From: Aquimarina rhabdastrellae
GTDB lineage: Bacteria > Bacteroidota > Bacteroidia > Flavobacteriales > Flavobacteriaceae
Length of the DNA: 64,000 bases
Direction of reading: 5' to 3'
Assembly (NCBI GenBank): GCA_947387485.1
Contig: CANDNT010000015.1
Location: 21,349-85,348 of the forward strand
How positions within the stretch are numbered: position 1 is the first letter of the stretch; each line of letters begins with the position of its first letter. The position numbers were made by a program, and so were the translations under genes. This document shows, one piece after another, positions 8,251 through 16,694 of the stretch. The notes under the pieces are model-generated. The model made no database searches. It worked only from the letters and a program-made list of their open reading frames with translations, and had not been told where the DNA came from.

Positions 8251-9219
8251 ATGGAACCGATTATACAGATAAGTGATACCTTTATAAATGAACATACAGA
8301 TTTTAATGAATTGGTAACAGTAATTAAAGAAGGGTTTCTTTCTAAAGAATTACAAATACCCATGAGACATCATCATGACTTTGCAAATCCAGAAGTTGAT
8401 GCAGATTCTACTTTATTGTTAATGCCAGCATGGAATCCTAGTAAAGATGCAGGAGTAAAAATAGTAACTGTGAGTCCAGAAAATGGAAGGTTTGATTTAC
8501 CATCGATACAAGGAACGTATATCTATTTAGACGCTACCAAAGGATCTATAAAAGCTATACTAGAAGCAAAAGCGTTAACTGCAAAACGAACTGCAGCAAC
8601 ATCAGCATTGGCTTCGAGTTATTTATCAAGAACAGATGCATCATCCTTATTAATGATAGGTACAGGAGCATTATCTATTAATCTTATTTTAGCACATACG
8701 GCAGTAAGACCGATTACAGAAGTGTATGTTTGGGGACGTAATATAGAGAAAGCACAAGTGATTTGTGACCAATTATCTAAAGAGAAATTTACTATAAAAG
8801 CTGTAACAGCAATAGAAAAAGTGATAAGTAAAGTAGATATTATCTCATGTGCAACATTATCTAAAACACCATTGATATTAGGTGAATATCTTACAAAAGG
8901 ACAACATATAGATTTAGTAGGAGCATACAAGAAAGATATGAGAGAAGCAGATAACGGTACAGTGCAAAAAGCAAATGTGTATCTAGATACATATCAAGGA
9001 GGATTAAAAGAAAGTGGCGATATAGTAATACCAATTCAAGAAGGAGTATTAAAAGAAGAAGACATTAAAGCTGATCTATTTGAATTGTGTGAAGGAAAAA
9101 AAGAAGGAAGAATAGACGACGATCAAATTACAATGTTTAAATCAGTAGGGCACGCTCTTGAAGATCTGGCTGCGGCAACGTATTATTATAAAAAACATGA
9201 AACTTTAGTAACAGCATAA
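8251..9219 (+). CDS. Ornithine cyclodeaminase/mu-crystallin family, probable delta1-pyrroline-2-carboxylate reductase
   Basis: A 322-residue NAD(P)-dependent enzyme of the OCD/CRYM fold. Landmarks are the substrate lysine region (DAGVKIVTV, K70), EAKALTAKRTAATSALAS (R113) and the nucleotide-binding loop LLMIGTGALS (residues 134-142), then VDIISCATLSKTPLILGEYL and LVGAYKKDMREAD. Members of this family act as ornithine cyclodeaminases, ketimine reductases or pyrroline-2-carboxylate reductases. The gene 27 bases downstream encodes a trans-3-hydroxyproline dehydratase, whose product is pyrroline-2-carboxylate, so reduction of that compound to L-proline is the most likely job. That choice rests on context; the family call is firm. 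No promoter match stands out in the 220 bases upstream. Confidence 0.85.
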   Translation: MEPIIQISDTFINEHTDFNELVTVIKEGFLSKELQIPMRHHHDFANPEVDADSTLLLMPAWNPSKDAGVKIVTVSPENGRFDLPSIQGTYIYLDATKGSIKAILEAKALTAKRTAATSALASSYLSRTDASSLLMIGTGALSINLILAHTAVRPITEVYVWGRNIEKAQVICDQLSKEKFTIKAVTAIEKVISKVDIISCATLSKTPLILGEYLTKGQHIDLVGAYKKDMREADNGTVQKANVYLDTYQGGLKESGDIVIPIQEGVLKEEDIKADLFELCEGKKEGRIDDDQITMFKSVGHALEDLAAATYYYKKHETLVTA

Positions 9220-9245
9220 AGATTACTAAGAATAAAAGTAAAACT

Positions 9246-10325
9246 ATGACGACGACAACACAATTAAATACATATCAACGAATATTAGAAAACACAGATT
9301 TTAATATACCAAAAGATTGGTTGCAAATCAAAACTATTGATATGCATACAGGAGGGGAACCATTAAGAGTAATCGTAGATGGTTTTCCAGAGTTAAAAGG
9401 GAATTCTGTACTAGAGTATCGTAGATATTGTAAAGAAAATTATGATTATTTACGTACAGCATTGATGTTTGAACCCAGAGGACATGCAGATATGTATGGT
9501 TGTATTTTGTTACCACCTAATGATGAAGAAGGAGATTTTGGAATCATTTTTTTACATAATGAAGGATATAGTACTATGTGCGGGCATGCTATAATTGCAA
9601 TTTCGACTTTAGCTGTAGAAATGAATTGGATTACAGTACAAGAAGGTGATAATATTTTAAAGATAGACGCTCCTTGTGGAAGAATAACTTCATATACTAA
9701 TGTGAAAAATGGGAAAGTAACTGGAGTTCGTTTTCATTGTGTACCAAGTTTTGTAGTAGGATTAGATCGAAATGTAGAAGTAGAAGGCTTAGGAACAGTA
9801 ACCTATGATTTGGCTTATGGAGGTGCTTTTTATGCATACGTAAATATGGATAAAAATAATTTTGATTTTGATCTTACACCAAATTCATATCGTTCGATAA
9901 TAGCAAAAGGAATGGATATAAAGCATGCCGTAATGCAGGCAGATAAAGAAATATTACATCCTTATGAAGAAGATCTAAGTTTTTTATACGGGACAATTTT
10001 TATAGGTGATGCAGTGACTAATCCAGTAGATAGCCGTAATGTTTGTGTTTTTGCCGAAGGGGAAGTAGACCGTTGCCCTACAGGATCGGGAGTATCAGGG
10101 AGAGTAGCAATTCATCGTGCTAGAAAAGAAGTTGATTTTGGAGAAACATTTACAGTAGAAAGTATTACAGGATCAGTTTTTAAAGGTTCATTAGTAACCG
10201 AAGAAGATTTTGGACCATTTAAAGCAGTAATCCCTCAAGTTGAAGGAACAGCACATATAACAGGAATGCAAACCTTTGTAATTGATCCGGATGATCCAAT
10301 GAAAGATGGATTTATTTTAAGATAG
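9246..10325 (+). CDS. Proline racemase family, probable trans-3-hydroxy-L-proline dehydratase
   Basis: A 359-residue protein of the proline racemase fold, with the usual start IDMHTGGEPLRVIV. The first active-site position is Cys112 (TMCGHAI). The second, cysteine in proline racemase and 4-hydroxyproline epimerase, is Thr279 here (DRCPTGSGVSGR, residues 275-286). In this superfamily the Cys/Thr pair marks trans-3-hydroxy-L-proline dehydratase (EC 4.2.1.77), which eliminates water to give pyrroline-2-carboxylate. The upstream OCD-family gene would reduce that to L-proline, so the two form a catabolic operon, perhaps fed by collagen-type or algal hydroxyproline. A strong terminator closes the operon. 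Confidence 0.88.
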   Translation: MTTTTQLNTYQRILENTDFNIPKDWLQIKTIDMHTGGEPLRVIVDGFPELKGNSVLEYRRYCKENYDYLRTALMFEPRGHADMYGCILLPPNDEEGDFGIIFLHNEGYSTMCGHAIIAISTLAVEMNWITVQEGDNILKIDAPCGRITSYTNVKNGKVTGVRFHCVPSFVVGLDRNVEVEGLGTVTYDLAYGGAFYAYVNMDKNNFDFDLTPNSYRSIIAKGMDIKHAVMQADKEILHPYEEDLSFLYGTIFIGDAVTNPVDSRNVCVFAEGEVDRCPTGSGVSGRVAIHRARKEVDFGETFTVESITGSVFKGSLVTEEDFGPFKAVIPQVEGTAHITGMQTFVIDPDDPMKDGFILR

Positions 10326-10334
10326 AAAAAAGAA

Positions 10335-10368
10335 AAGAGCAACTAAGACTTTTTTAGTTGCTCTTTGG
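10335..10368 (+). terminator. Terminator of the hydroxyproline operon
   Basis: AAGAGCAACTAA (10335-10346) pairs perfectly with TTAGTTGCTCTT (10354-10365). It lies between two convergent genes and may serve both. Confidence 0.75.
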
Positions 10369-10389
10369 TTTTATAAAACTCGTATATCC

Positions 10390-12153
10390 TTAAGAAGCTT
10401 GCGTTTGGGCTTCTTGAATAATATTAAGACCACTTATAATTAAGTGTCGTATGTTTGGTTTAGCAACTTTTAAGGCTTCAAGATGATTTAATACTTGTTG
10501 AGTAAAAGCGAGATCAAGATCATAAACTAATTCATAAATTTCTAGAGCTAATAGCCAATCTTCTTGATGAGTGCCTTTTAAAATATCAAATACGCCTTCG
10601 AGAGAAAAAGTACTGTTTTTACCTTCTCTAATATTTCGTACTGCAGCATAAAGATCATTTAACTCCTGTTGTTCAGGAGTAAGTGTTACTTTGATAGTAG
10701 TAGAAGAAGGAATATGGTTAACCAAATCAAAAGAAGTATCATCAGCTGGACCAGAGAAAGCAGAAACTATATGCTTACCTACAGCTAGATCAAAAGTACC
10801 CCATTCTGGTTTGAAAAGATATTCGTCTTTATATTTGATAGTACAATCTTCAAAGCGAATAATAATTAATTCACCTTTAATATTACGCATTCCAGTAACA
10901 TTTAATCCTTCTACAGTAATACCACTTTCAAATTCGAAAGCAATACGTTTACCATCATAAAAGTTATATGCTTTAAGATCTCTAGGAGACATATTTTCAA
11001 TCGCGAGATTGATACCTTTTAATTTACCAAGAGGAGAACCAAAACCATCTGGATGAGTAGCTATACCGTGACCAGTAATTTCTTTTTCTCTATAAGATAA
11101 AGCAGTAGGACCTGTCGTTTGAAAATAAATAACCTCGTTATCTTCATTCTTGATCATACGAGTAAAAACTCCAGAAATCTGTAATCCGGTACTCAATTCA
11201 ATAGTACCTAGATTTTCTGATTCGACAAGTTTTGCTAACCCTTTATGACCTCCAGTACGCAGAGCCATAGTATTTGCAAACTCTTCAAGTACTTGAGAAA
11301 GATATGCAAAATCTGGTGTTACATAAAGTTGAGGTTGAGGTTTGGTAATATCAAAATCTTGATACGCAGCCTCTGGAGAATACGGTAATTTCTTTACATT
11401 ATCTGTCATACACCACTCGCTTTCGCCTATAGAAGAAAGTAAACCTGCACCATAGATTTTTGGATCTTCGACACTACCTATAAGACCATATTCTACAGTC
11501 CACCAATGAAGGTTACGTATTAATGACATCTCAGAAAATTCTTGAGGTTCATTTTGTAAACGTTCAACCTCAGCTTCAGCCTCAGCTATTTCTTCAGGAG
11601 TAGAGGTAGGTGCTTCTTTTAAGATAGAGAGAAGGCGTACCGCTTCATACATTTCATAATCTTTTTTAGACGAAATAGCTTTACTACCTATTTTACCAAA
11701 ACGTCTTAAGTATTCAGCATAATCAGGATTAGCAATAATAGGAGCATGACCAGCACCTTCATGAATGATATCAGGAGCAGGAGTATATTCTATATTTTCG
11801 AGCTGCCTAATATCCGATGCGATAACTAAAATATTATAAGCTTGAAATTCCATAAAAGCATTAGGTGGGATAAACCCATCCACTGCTACGGCAGCCCATC
11901 CTATTTTTTGTAAAATACGATTCATACCATACATACTAGGGATGTGATCTATAGAAATCCCTGTTTGTTCCAATCCATTAAGATAAGACTCATGGGCAAC
12001 TTTACTCAACCAAACAATGTTTTTACGCATGACATAACGCCATACAGCTTGATTAATAGGAGTGTAATCCTCATAGTTTTGAGGTTTGATATATTGCTTT
12101 AAATGATCAGGTAATTTATCTATTAAAGGATTAGTAACGATCGTATCAGACAT
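10390..12153 (-). CDS. Aromatic amino acid hydroxylase (phenylalanine 4-monooxygenase type)
   Basis: A 587-residue pterin-dependent hydroxylase, expected to turn phenylalanine into tyrosine with tetrahydropterin and O2. The iron ligands are visible: His131 and His136 in HEGAGHAP and Glu221 in WWTVEYGL; SSIGESEW follows at 240-247. The N-terminal ~330 residues are the catalytic domain. The remaining ~250 residues (from about GVFTRMIKNEDNEVIYFQT on) form an extra C-terminal region, absent from short proteobacterial PhhA but usual, as I recall, in Bacteroidota members. It is monocistronic. Its substrate is also the likely source for the phenylacetyl-CoA operon downstream, so the two routes may compete for phenylalanine. 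Confidence 0.9.
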   Translation of the reverse strand: MSDTIVTNPLIDKLPDHLKQYIKPQNYEDYTPINQAVWRYVMRKNIVWLSKVAHESYLNGLEQTGISIDHIPSMYGMNRILQKIGWAAVAVDGFIPPNAFMEFQAYNILVIASDIRQLENIEYTPAPDIIHEGAGHAPIIANPDYAEYLRRFGKIGSKAISSKKDYEMYEAVRLLSILKEAPTSTPEEIAEAEAEVERLQNEPQEFSEMSLIRNLHWWTVEYGLIGSVEDPKIYGAGLLSSIGESEWCMTDNVKKLPYSPEAAYQDFDITKPQPQLYVTPDFAYLSQVLEEFANTMALRTGGHKGLAKLVESENLGTIELSTGLQISGVFTRMIKNEDNEVIYFQTTGPTALSYREKEITGHGIATHPDGFGSPLGKLKGINLAIENMSPRDLKAYNFYDGKRIAFEFESGITVEGLNVTGMRNIKGELIIIRFEDCTIKYKDEYLFKPEWGTFDLAVGKHIVSAFSGPADDTSFDLVNHIPSSTTIKVTLTPEQQELNDLYAAVRNIREGKNSTFSLEGVFDILKGTHQEDWLLALEIYELVYDLDLAFTQQVLNHLEALKVAKPNIRHLIISGLNIIQEAQTQAS

Positions 12154-12364
12154 GAGTTAAATAGGATAAAATATAAAAGGCGAAAAATAAGAGTTTTATT
12201 TAAATTATAACCTAAAGAATGTACTACAAAACTGTTAAAAAAGTGATATAAAGAAATTGATAAAATGTAAGAAAAGAGCTTTTTTAGTAAAACGCTAACA
12301 TTTATTATCAGTATTTCCTTGTACATTGTAAGAGATAAAAAAACAATATAAAATCAAATCAATT

Positions 12365-12568
12365 ATGATTACAAAAATTTCAAAACTAGAAGGAGTTAAA
12401 ACATTAGCAAAAACAACACAAAAAGAAATTAAAGGAGGATTCGTTTTTGAAGAAGTATGTGGGCCAGAAGATCTAGCTTGTATAGGATTTGATATCCTTA
12501 AATGTGTAGATGGTCGATGGAGATGTGTAGCAAATCCTAACGATCCAAATAATCCACAAGAATCTTAA
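12365..12568 (+). CDS. GG-leader small peptide
   Basis: A 67-residue precursor. Residues 1-23 (MITKISKLEGVKTLAKT, then TQKEIKGG) repeat the leader pattern of the other small peptides here, with Lys-rich start, a Gln-Lys-Glu-Ile segment and a GG cleavage site. The core of ~43 residues (starting FVFEEVCGPEDLACIG) has four cysteines and an acidic, Asn/Pro-rich end. Its core is unlike the CC-containing array at 36-37 kb, so only the leader is shared. It has its own terminator. There is no exporter or modifying enzyme beside it; the next gene is a secreted serine protease with its own promoter. Could be a bacteriocin-like or signal peptide. Confidence 0.75.
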   Translation: MITKISKLEGVKTLAKTTQKEIKGGFVFEEVCGPEDLACIGFDILKCVDGRWRCVANPNDPNNPQES

Positions 12569-12593
12569 TTCGATAATAATCTTTTATTAAGAA

Positions 12594-12640
12594 TAAAATC
12601 AAAAGACTATGATGTTTAATCATGGTCTTTTGATTTTTTA
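12594..12640 (+). terminator. Terminator of the second GG-leader peptide gene
   Basis: AAATCAAAAGACTATGAT pairs with ATCATGGTCTTTTGATTT (one wobble) and is followed by a T-run. Confidence 0.8.
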
Positions 12641-12684
12641 ACTAGATATGTGTTAAAAAATTATCTATAAATCATGTTATTTAT

Positions 12685-12692
12685 TAGTTTTG
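12685..12692 (+). promoter_or_regulatory. Promoter -7 element for the secreted serine protease
   Basis: TAGTTTTG matches the Bacteroidota -7 consensus TAnnTTTG and lies 29 bases before the ATG at 12722. No clean TTG -33 element is seen at the ideal distance. Confidence 0.5.
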
Positions 12693-12721
12693 TAGATTAG
12701 TTCATTAAAATCTTAATAATT

Positions 12722-14347
12722 ATGAAAATAAAACTATTACTATTATTACTACTAGTTACTTTTGGTATTCAAGCCCAAATAACGAATGAGGGAGAACCAA
12801 AAAGTTGGTCATTAGCAGCGAAAAAAAATACACAGCCGATAATGATGCCAGAATTTAATCTAGAAGAAGTACAAAAAGAAGATGAAATTAATGATTTAGA
12901 CGAATCTAAACCATGGAGATTTGGATATGAATATAAAGTAGATCTAGGTTTAAACAATTCAGGAGTATGGGATGAGTTATCTAATGGAGATAGAATATGG
13001 AGAATAAATATTATCTCTAAGGGAGCAAAAACAATGAATTTTGTTTTTGATAAATATCAAGTTCCAACTGGGGCTACAGTATACTTATATAATAATGACA
13101 GAAGTGATTTGTTAGGAGCATATACTAATGTAATGAATAATGAAGATGAAATGCTAGGAACATGGATGGTTGAAGGTGAAAATGTATGGATAGAGTATCA
13201 TGAACCAGCTAAAGTAAAAGGACAAGGGAAATTAAATTTAACTAGAGTGGTGCACGGATATAGATCAATAACAGATGCTGAAGTACAACAAAAAGCTTTG
13301 AATAGTTCTGGGAGTTGTAATTTAGATGTAGATTGTTCAATAGGAAGTGATTTTGATCCATTAAAAGAACGATTAAAGCATTCAGTTGCTTTTATTATTA
13401 TGCAAGGATTTGTATGTACAGGAACTTTAGTTAACAATACAAATAATGATAAAACACCTTATTTTTTAACAGCTAACCATTGTAATGCTGGAGCTGAGTC
13501 AACATGGTCATTTAGATTTAATTGGATTAGTCCGAATCCATCTTGTGCTACTACAGCTAATAGTACAGATGCAACCGTTAATCAAACAACAAGTGGAGCA
13601 ACTAGATTAGCAACTAATTCTAATACTGATGTTAGATTATTACAATTAAACAGCATAGATGATTCTTGGGATTTAGAATGGGCTGGATGGGATAGAACAG
13701 ATGATTTTCCATCATACGTAGTAGGTATACATCACCCATCTGCAGACATCATGAAAGTATGTAGAGACGATTCAGCTGTAATAAAAAGAACAAATACAAT
13801 AAGTGGGTCTTCAGCAGAGACGTGGGAGATCACAAGTACTGGAGATGGATGGGAATTAGGTGTAACTGAAGGAGGATCTTCTGGTTCAGCATTATTTAAT
13901 GAAAATGGGCATGTAATTGGGCAATTATATGGAGGAGCAGCAGCTTGTGCTGGAACAGTAGATAATGATGCTAGAGATTTTTACGGAAGATTTGCACTTT
14001 CATGGAACGAAAATAATTTTGCAACATGGTTAGATCCAGCAGGAACAGGGCAAACAACTTTAGATATGTTAACACAAACATTAAGTGTAGAAGATAGAGT
14101 TTTAGCAGATAATATACAGTTGTATCCAAATCCATCTAATGGAAGGTTAAATATTAATAATACTTCTGGTAATAAAATAATTTATACAGTGTATAGTATT
14201 TTAGGACAAGAAATTAATAAAGGAGAATTAGCTTTCGGTAATGAAGAAATTGATCTGTCTTCACATAGAAACGGAATGTATTTTGTATCATTAGAAGATA
14301 CAACTACAGGAGGAAAGATTACAGAAAAAATATTATTGAATAAATAA
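12722..14347 (+). CDS. Secreted trypsin-like (lysyl endopeptidase-like) protease with type IX sorting domain
   Basis: A 541-residue secreted S1-fold protease. There is a signal peptide (LLLLLLVTFGIQAQ), a ~180-residue propeptide/N-domain, and the catalytic triad His253 (LTANHC), Asp303 (NTDVRLLQL) and Ser387 (EGGSSGSAL). The cysteine-rich catalytic domain resembles Achromobacter-type lysyl endopeptidases. The C-terminal ~80 residues begin LYPNPSNGRLNI and end ISEKILLNK-like (TEKILLNK), which is the type A cargo signal of the type IX secretion system, so the enzyme is probably released or attached outside the outer membrane. It has its own promoter and terminator. Cleavage specificity for lysine is a guess from resemblance. 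Confidence 0.9.
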   Translation: MKIKLLLLLLLVTFGIQAQITNEGEPKSWSLAAKKNTQPIMMPEFNLEEVQKEDEINDLDESKPWRFGYEYKVDLGLNNSGVWDELSNGDRIWRINIISKGAKTMNFVFDKYQVPTGATVYLYNNDRSDLLGAYTNVMNNEDEMLGTWMVEGENVWIEYHEPAKVKGQGKLNLTRVVHGYRSITDAEVQQKALNSSGSCNLDVDCSIGSDFDPLKERLKHSVAFIIMQGFVCTGTLVNNTNNDKTPYFLTANHCNAGAESTWSFRFNWISPNPSCATTANSTDATVNQTTSGATRLATNSNTDVRLLQLNSIDDSWDLEWAGWDRTDDFPSYVVGIHHPSADIMKVCRDDSAVIKRTNTISGSSAETWEITSTGDGWELGVTEGGSSGSALFNENGHVIGQLYGGAAACAGTVDNDARDFYGRFALSWNENNFATWLDPAGTGQTTLDMLTQTLSVEDRVLADNIQLYPNPSNGRLNINNTSGNKIIYTVYSILGQEINKGELAFGNEEIDLSSHRNGMYFVSLEDTTTGGKITEKILLNK

Positions 14348-14368
14348 TAATACTCAAAACAGCAATAA

Positions 14369-14404
14369 AAAAGAGCCTTCTAATTTTTAGAAGGCTCTTT
14401 TTTA
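14369..14404 (+). terminator. Terminator between convergent genes
   Basis: AAAAGAGCCTTCTA and TAGAAGGCTCTTTT form a 14-bp perfect stem with a T-run, placed between the protease gene and the convergent META lipoprotein gene. Confidence 0.85.
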
Positions 14405-14812
14405 TTAGTTTATTTTTTTTCCAATTATAGCTAAAACGCCATCATTTTTATATAATAATAATTTGCCAGATTGTATTTCTTTGGTAGTAATAGTATTTAA
14501 AGTATTCAAAAATAGTTGTTCATATTTCATATCACTAGGACAAAACTTTTTAGTAGTGGTTTGCTGAGAAAAAGAAATATTTTTTTTATCCGAAGAATAT
14601 TTTGAAGAATAAGAATTGCATGAGGCATTACCACTTGCGATATGTTCTATATCATTAAAAGAAATAGTGATTTTTTTGCTAGTTACATCTTCATTTAATA
14701 AAGAAATAACCTGATAAGAACCGTTTAAACTGTTTTCAGATGTAATTGTTGATTTTTGTGTACTTGTACAACTTAAAATGCAGCATAAAAGCAGAGAATA
14801 ATAAAACTTCAT
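14405..14812 (-). CDS. META-domain (HslJ-like) lipoprotein
   Basis: A 135-residue lipoprotein with signal LLLCCILSCTS. The body has the pattern of the META/HslJ domain: a beta-strand opening (NSLNGSYQVISLLNED), ISFNDIEHIASGNASCNSYSSKY with the small-residue-plus-Cys segment, and the helical FCPSDMKYEQLFLNTLN. META proteins are small periplasmic or outer-membrane proteins linked with envelope stress, role unknown. A minus-strand promoter element (CAAAGATA at 14837-14844, that is TATCTTTG) lies 25 bases upstream, back to back with that of the TetR gene. Domain call is moderately firm. Confidence 0.75.
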   Translation of the reverse strand: MKFYYSLLLCCILSCTSTQKSTITSENSLNGSYQVISLLNEDVTSKKITISFNDIEHIASGNASCNSYSSKYSSDKKNISFSQQTTTKKFCPSDMKYEQLFLNTLNTITTKEIQSGKLLLYKNDGVLAIIGKKIN

Positions 14813-14836
14813 GATTTTGAAAATTAAAATTTAAAT

Positions 14837-14876
14837 CAAAGATAAGACAGTATAATAGAATTTAAAGCTATTTTTG
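14837..14876. promoter_or_regulatory. Divergent promoter pair
   Basis: CAAAGATA at 14837-14844 reads TATCTTTG on the minus strand (for the META lipoprotein) and TATTTTTG at 14869-14876 reads on the plus strand (for the TetR gene). Both match TAnnTTTG. The plus-strand element contains the TTG at 14874 that could be mistaken for a start codon; transcription starting ~7 bases downstream fits the ATG at 14898. Confidence 0.55.
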
Positions 14877-14897
14877 AAAGCTTATAGAAAACAATTA

Positions 14898-15467
14898 ATG
14901 AGAGTAGAAAACAGAAGAGAAGAAATCATAAAAGAAGCGGCAATTCTTTTTAAAGAAAGAGGATATAGTGCTGTAACCATGAGAGATTTAGCCAAAGCTA
15001 TGGGGATCAAAGCAGCAAGTCTATACAATCATATACAATCCAAACAAGAGATTCTATCAACGATCATTATCAGTCTAGCCGAAGAGTTTACAAACGGAAT
15101 GAATGAAATCGTAAAAACACGACTAGATACCATCCAGAAACTAGAACGTATTATCGATTTACACATAGATGTAACATTACGTAATGCAGACGGTTTGGCG
15201 GCGTTGAATAATGATTGGATGCATCTGGAAGAAAAAAATCTACAGTATTTTGAAAGAATGCGAATCGATTACGAAGAAAACTTTAAAAAGATTGTTCGTC
15301 AAGGAGTAGAATTAAAAGAAATCAAACCCTACAATATTGAGATCATGGTGTTTTCTACATTATCTACCTTAAGAACCTTGTATTTATGGTATCCTAAAAA
15401 AGAAAAAATAGATGCCGAAATCCTAAAGAAAGATATGATTTCTGTCCTGTTAAAAGGAATTATTTAA
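14898..15467 (+). CDS. TetR/AcrR-family regulator of the phenylacetate cluster (PaaR-like)
   Basis: A 189-residue TetR-family regulator. I chose the ATG at 14898 over the TTG at 14874 because that TTG lies inside the probable -7 element. The N-terminal helix-turn-helix is clear (REEIIKEAAILFKERGYSA, TMRDLAKAMGIKAASLYNH), followed by an all-helical ligand-binding domain of ~130 residues. It is the first gene before paaE, separated by 153 bases that hold two strong palindromes, so it very likely controls the paa operon, with phenylacetyl-CoA as the expected effector in paa regulation elsewhere. Effector and repressor role are inferred. Confidence 0.87.
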   Translation: MRVENRREEIIKEAAILFKERGYSAVTMRDLAKAMGIKAASLYNHIQSKQEILSTIIISLAEEFTNGMNEIVKTRLDTIQKLERIIDLHIDVTLRNADGLAALNNDWMHLEEKNLQYFERMRIDYEENFKKIVRQGVELKEIKPYNIEIMVFSTLSTLRTLYLWYPKKEKIDAEILKKDMISVLLKGII

Positions 15468-15569
15468 AGCCACATAATACATATAAGGAGAAAAGATAAA
15501 TAGAAACGGTCTTTTTAAAATAATCCAAAGTTCTTCATAAGTACTTTAACAAATCTTTATTTGCAAATA

Positions 15570-15589
15570 AAACTAACAATCGTTAGTTT
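15570..15589. promoter_or_regulatory. TetR-type operator before paaE
   Basis: A 20-bp near-perfect palindrome, arms AAACTAAC and GTTAGTTT around AATC. Its size and position (32 bases before the paaE start, overlapping the expected -33 region) fit a binding site for the TetR protein encoded just upstream. Confidence 0.65.
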
Positions 15590-15590
15590 A

Positions 15591-15616
15591 GCAAAACTAT
15601 AACGTTATAGTTTTGC
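15591..15616. promoter_or_regulatory. 26-bp perfect palindrome covering the paaE promoter -7 region
   Basis: GCAAAACTATAAC and its exact complement GTTATAGTTTTGC abut, ending 4 bases before the paaE ATG. The right arm contains TAGTTTTG (15608-15615), a match to the -7 element; used as such it would give an almost leaderless paaE mRNA. It may be a second operator or an RNA hairpin that hides the start codon. Confidence 0.55.
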
Positions 15617-15620
15617 ATAA

Positions 15621-16694
15621 ATGAACGATTTTTATCCTATAAAAGTTAGCCAAATCCAAAAGGAGACAAAGACATGCTCCTCGGTAACTTTTGATATTCC
15701 ACAAGAATTACAAGAAACATTTTCATATAAACAAGGACAATATCTCACGCTTAAAACAGCAATTGACGGAGAAGATGTAAGAAGATCCTATTCGCTGTGC
15801 TCTAGTCCTGTAGAAAACAAATGGCAAGTTGCAATTAAGCAAATCGAAGGCGGAAAATTTTCTACCTATGCCAATACAGAACTCAAAGTAGGAGATGTAT
15901 TAGATATAATGCCTCCAAGCGGAAATTTCTATACAGAAGTAGAAACTACACAAGCCAAAGAATATATAGTATTTGCAGCAGGAAGCGGAATTACACCGAT
16001 TCTTTCTATTATAAAAACGCATCTAGCGCTAGAGCCTAACAGTAGATTCAAGCTGTTTTACTTGAATCGCAACGCAAAATCCATTATCTTTAAAGAAGAA
16101 ATAGAAGCACTGCGTAATACCTATTTTGGTAGATTCGAGATATTTTATTTCTTAACCAAAGAACAAAGAGATATTCCGTTATTAAACGGACGATTTACTG
16201 CAGAAAAAATACAAGAACTAACCCAAAAAATAATTCACATTCCTTCTGTGAGCGAATGTTTCATTTGCGGTCCAGAAGAAATGATCTTTTTAATCAGAGA
16301 CGAACTAGAAACTGCTGGATTATCCAAAGAGAAAATTCATTATGAACTCTTCTTCTCAGGACAATCCGAAGAAGATAAAAAACGAGCTGCTTTGGCCATA
16401 GAACATAAGTTTGATGGAACAGAAGTAACTATTATCGATGGAGGAAAGGAGTTTCATTTCGGAATGGAAGATGATTATGATAATATTCTTGATGGGGCCT
16501 TAGCAGCAGGAGCAGATTTACCGTATGCTTGCAAAGGTGGTGTGTGTAGTACCTGTAAGTGCAAGGTGGTCGAAGGAAAAGTAGAGATGAAAATTAATTA
16601 TGCGTTAGAAGAAGACGAACTTACAAAAGGAATTGTACTCTCGTGTCAAGCCGTACCAACGACAGAAAAAGTGGTGGTAGATTTTGATATTTAG
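15621..16694 (+). CDS. paaE: Phenylacetyl-CoA epoxidase reductase subunit PaaE
   Basis: A 357-residue flavo-iron-sulfur reductase that passes electrons from NAD(P)H to the PaaABC(D) epoxidase. FAD-binding RRSYSLCSSP is at residues 54-63, the NAD-binding region near 118-135 (FAAGSGITPILSI), and the C-terminal plant-type [2Fe-2S] ferredoxin domain has Cys304, 309, 312 and 342 (CKGGVCSTCKC ... LSCQ). Length and layout match PaaE. It is the first gene of the operon here, unlike the E. coli order where paaE comes last of the five. Expression is probably controlled by the two palindromes just upstream. Confidence 0.95.
   Translation: MNDFYPIKVSQIQKETKTCSSVTFDIPQELQETFSYKQGQYLTLKTAIDGEDVRRSYSLCSSPVENKWQVAIKQIEGGKFSTYANTELKVGDVLDIMPPSGNFYTEVETTQAKEYIVFAAGSGITPILSIIKTHLALEPNSRFKLFYLNRNAKSIIFKEEIEALRNTYFGRFEIFYFLTKEQRDIPLLNGRFTAEKIQELTQKIIHIPSVSECFICGPEEMIFLIRDELETAGLSKEKIHYELFFSGQSEEDKKRAALAIEHKFDGTEVTIIDGGKEFHFGMEDDYDNILDGALAAGADLPYACKGGVCSTCKCKVVEGKVEMKINYALEEDELTKGIVLSCQAVPTTEKVVVDFDI

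Noticed and set aside
12123..12326. 67-residue minus-strand frame overlapping the hydroxylase start
   Set aside because: Overlaps the start of a certain gene in another frame and is simply AT-rich hydrophobic sequence.
14874..14897. Longer TetR protein starting at TTG 14874
   Set aside because: That TTG is part of the probable -7 element TATTTTTG; the ATG at 14898 fits better.
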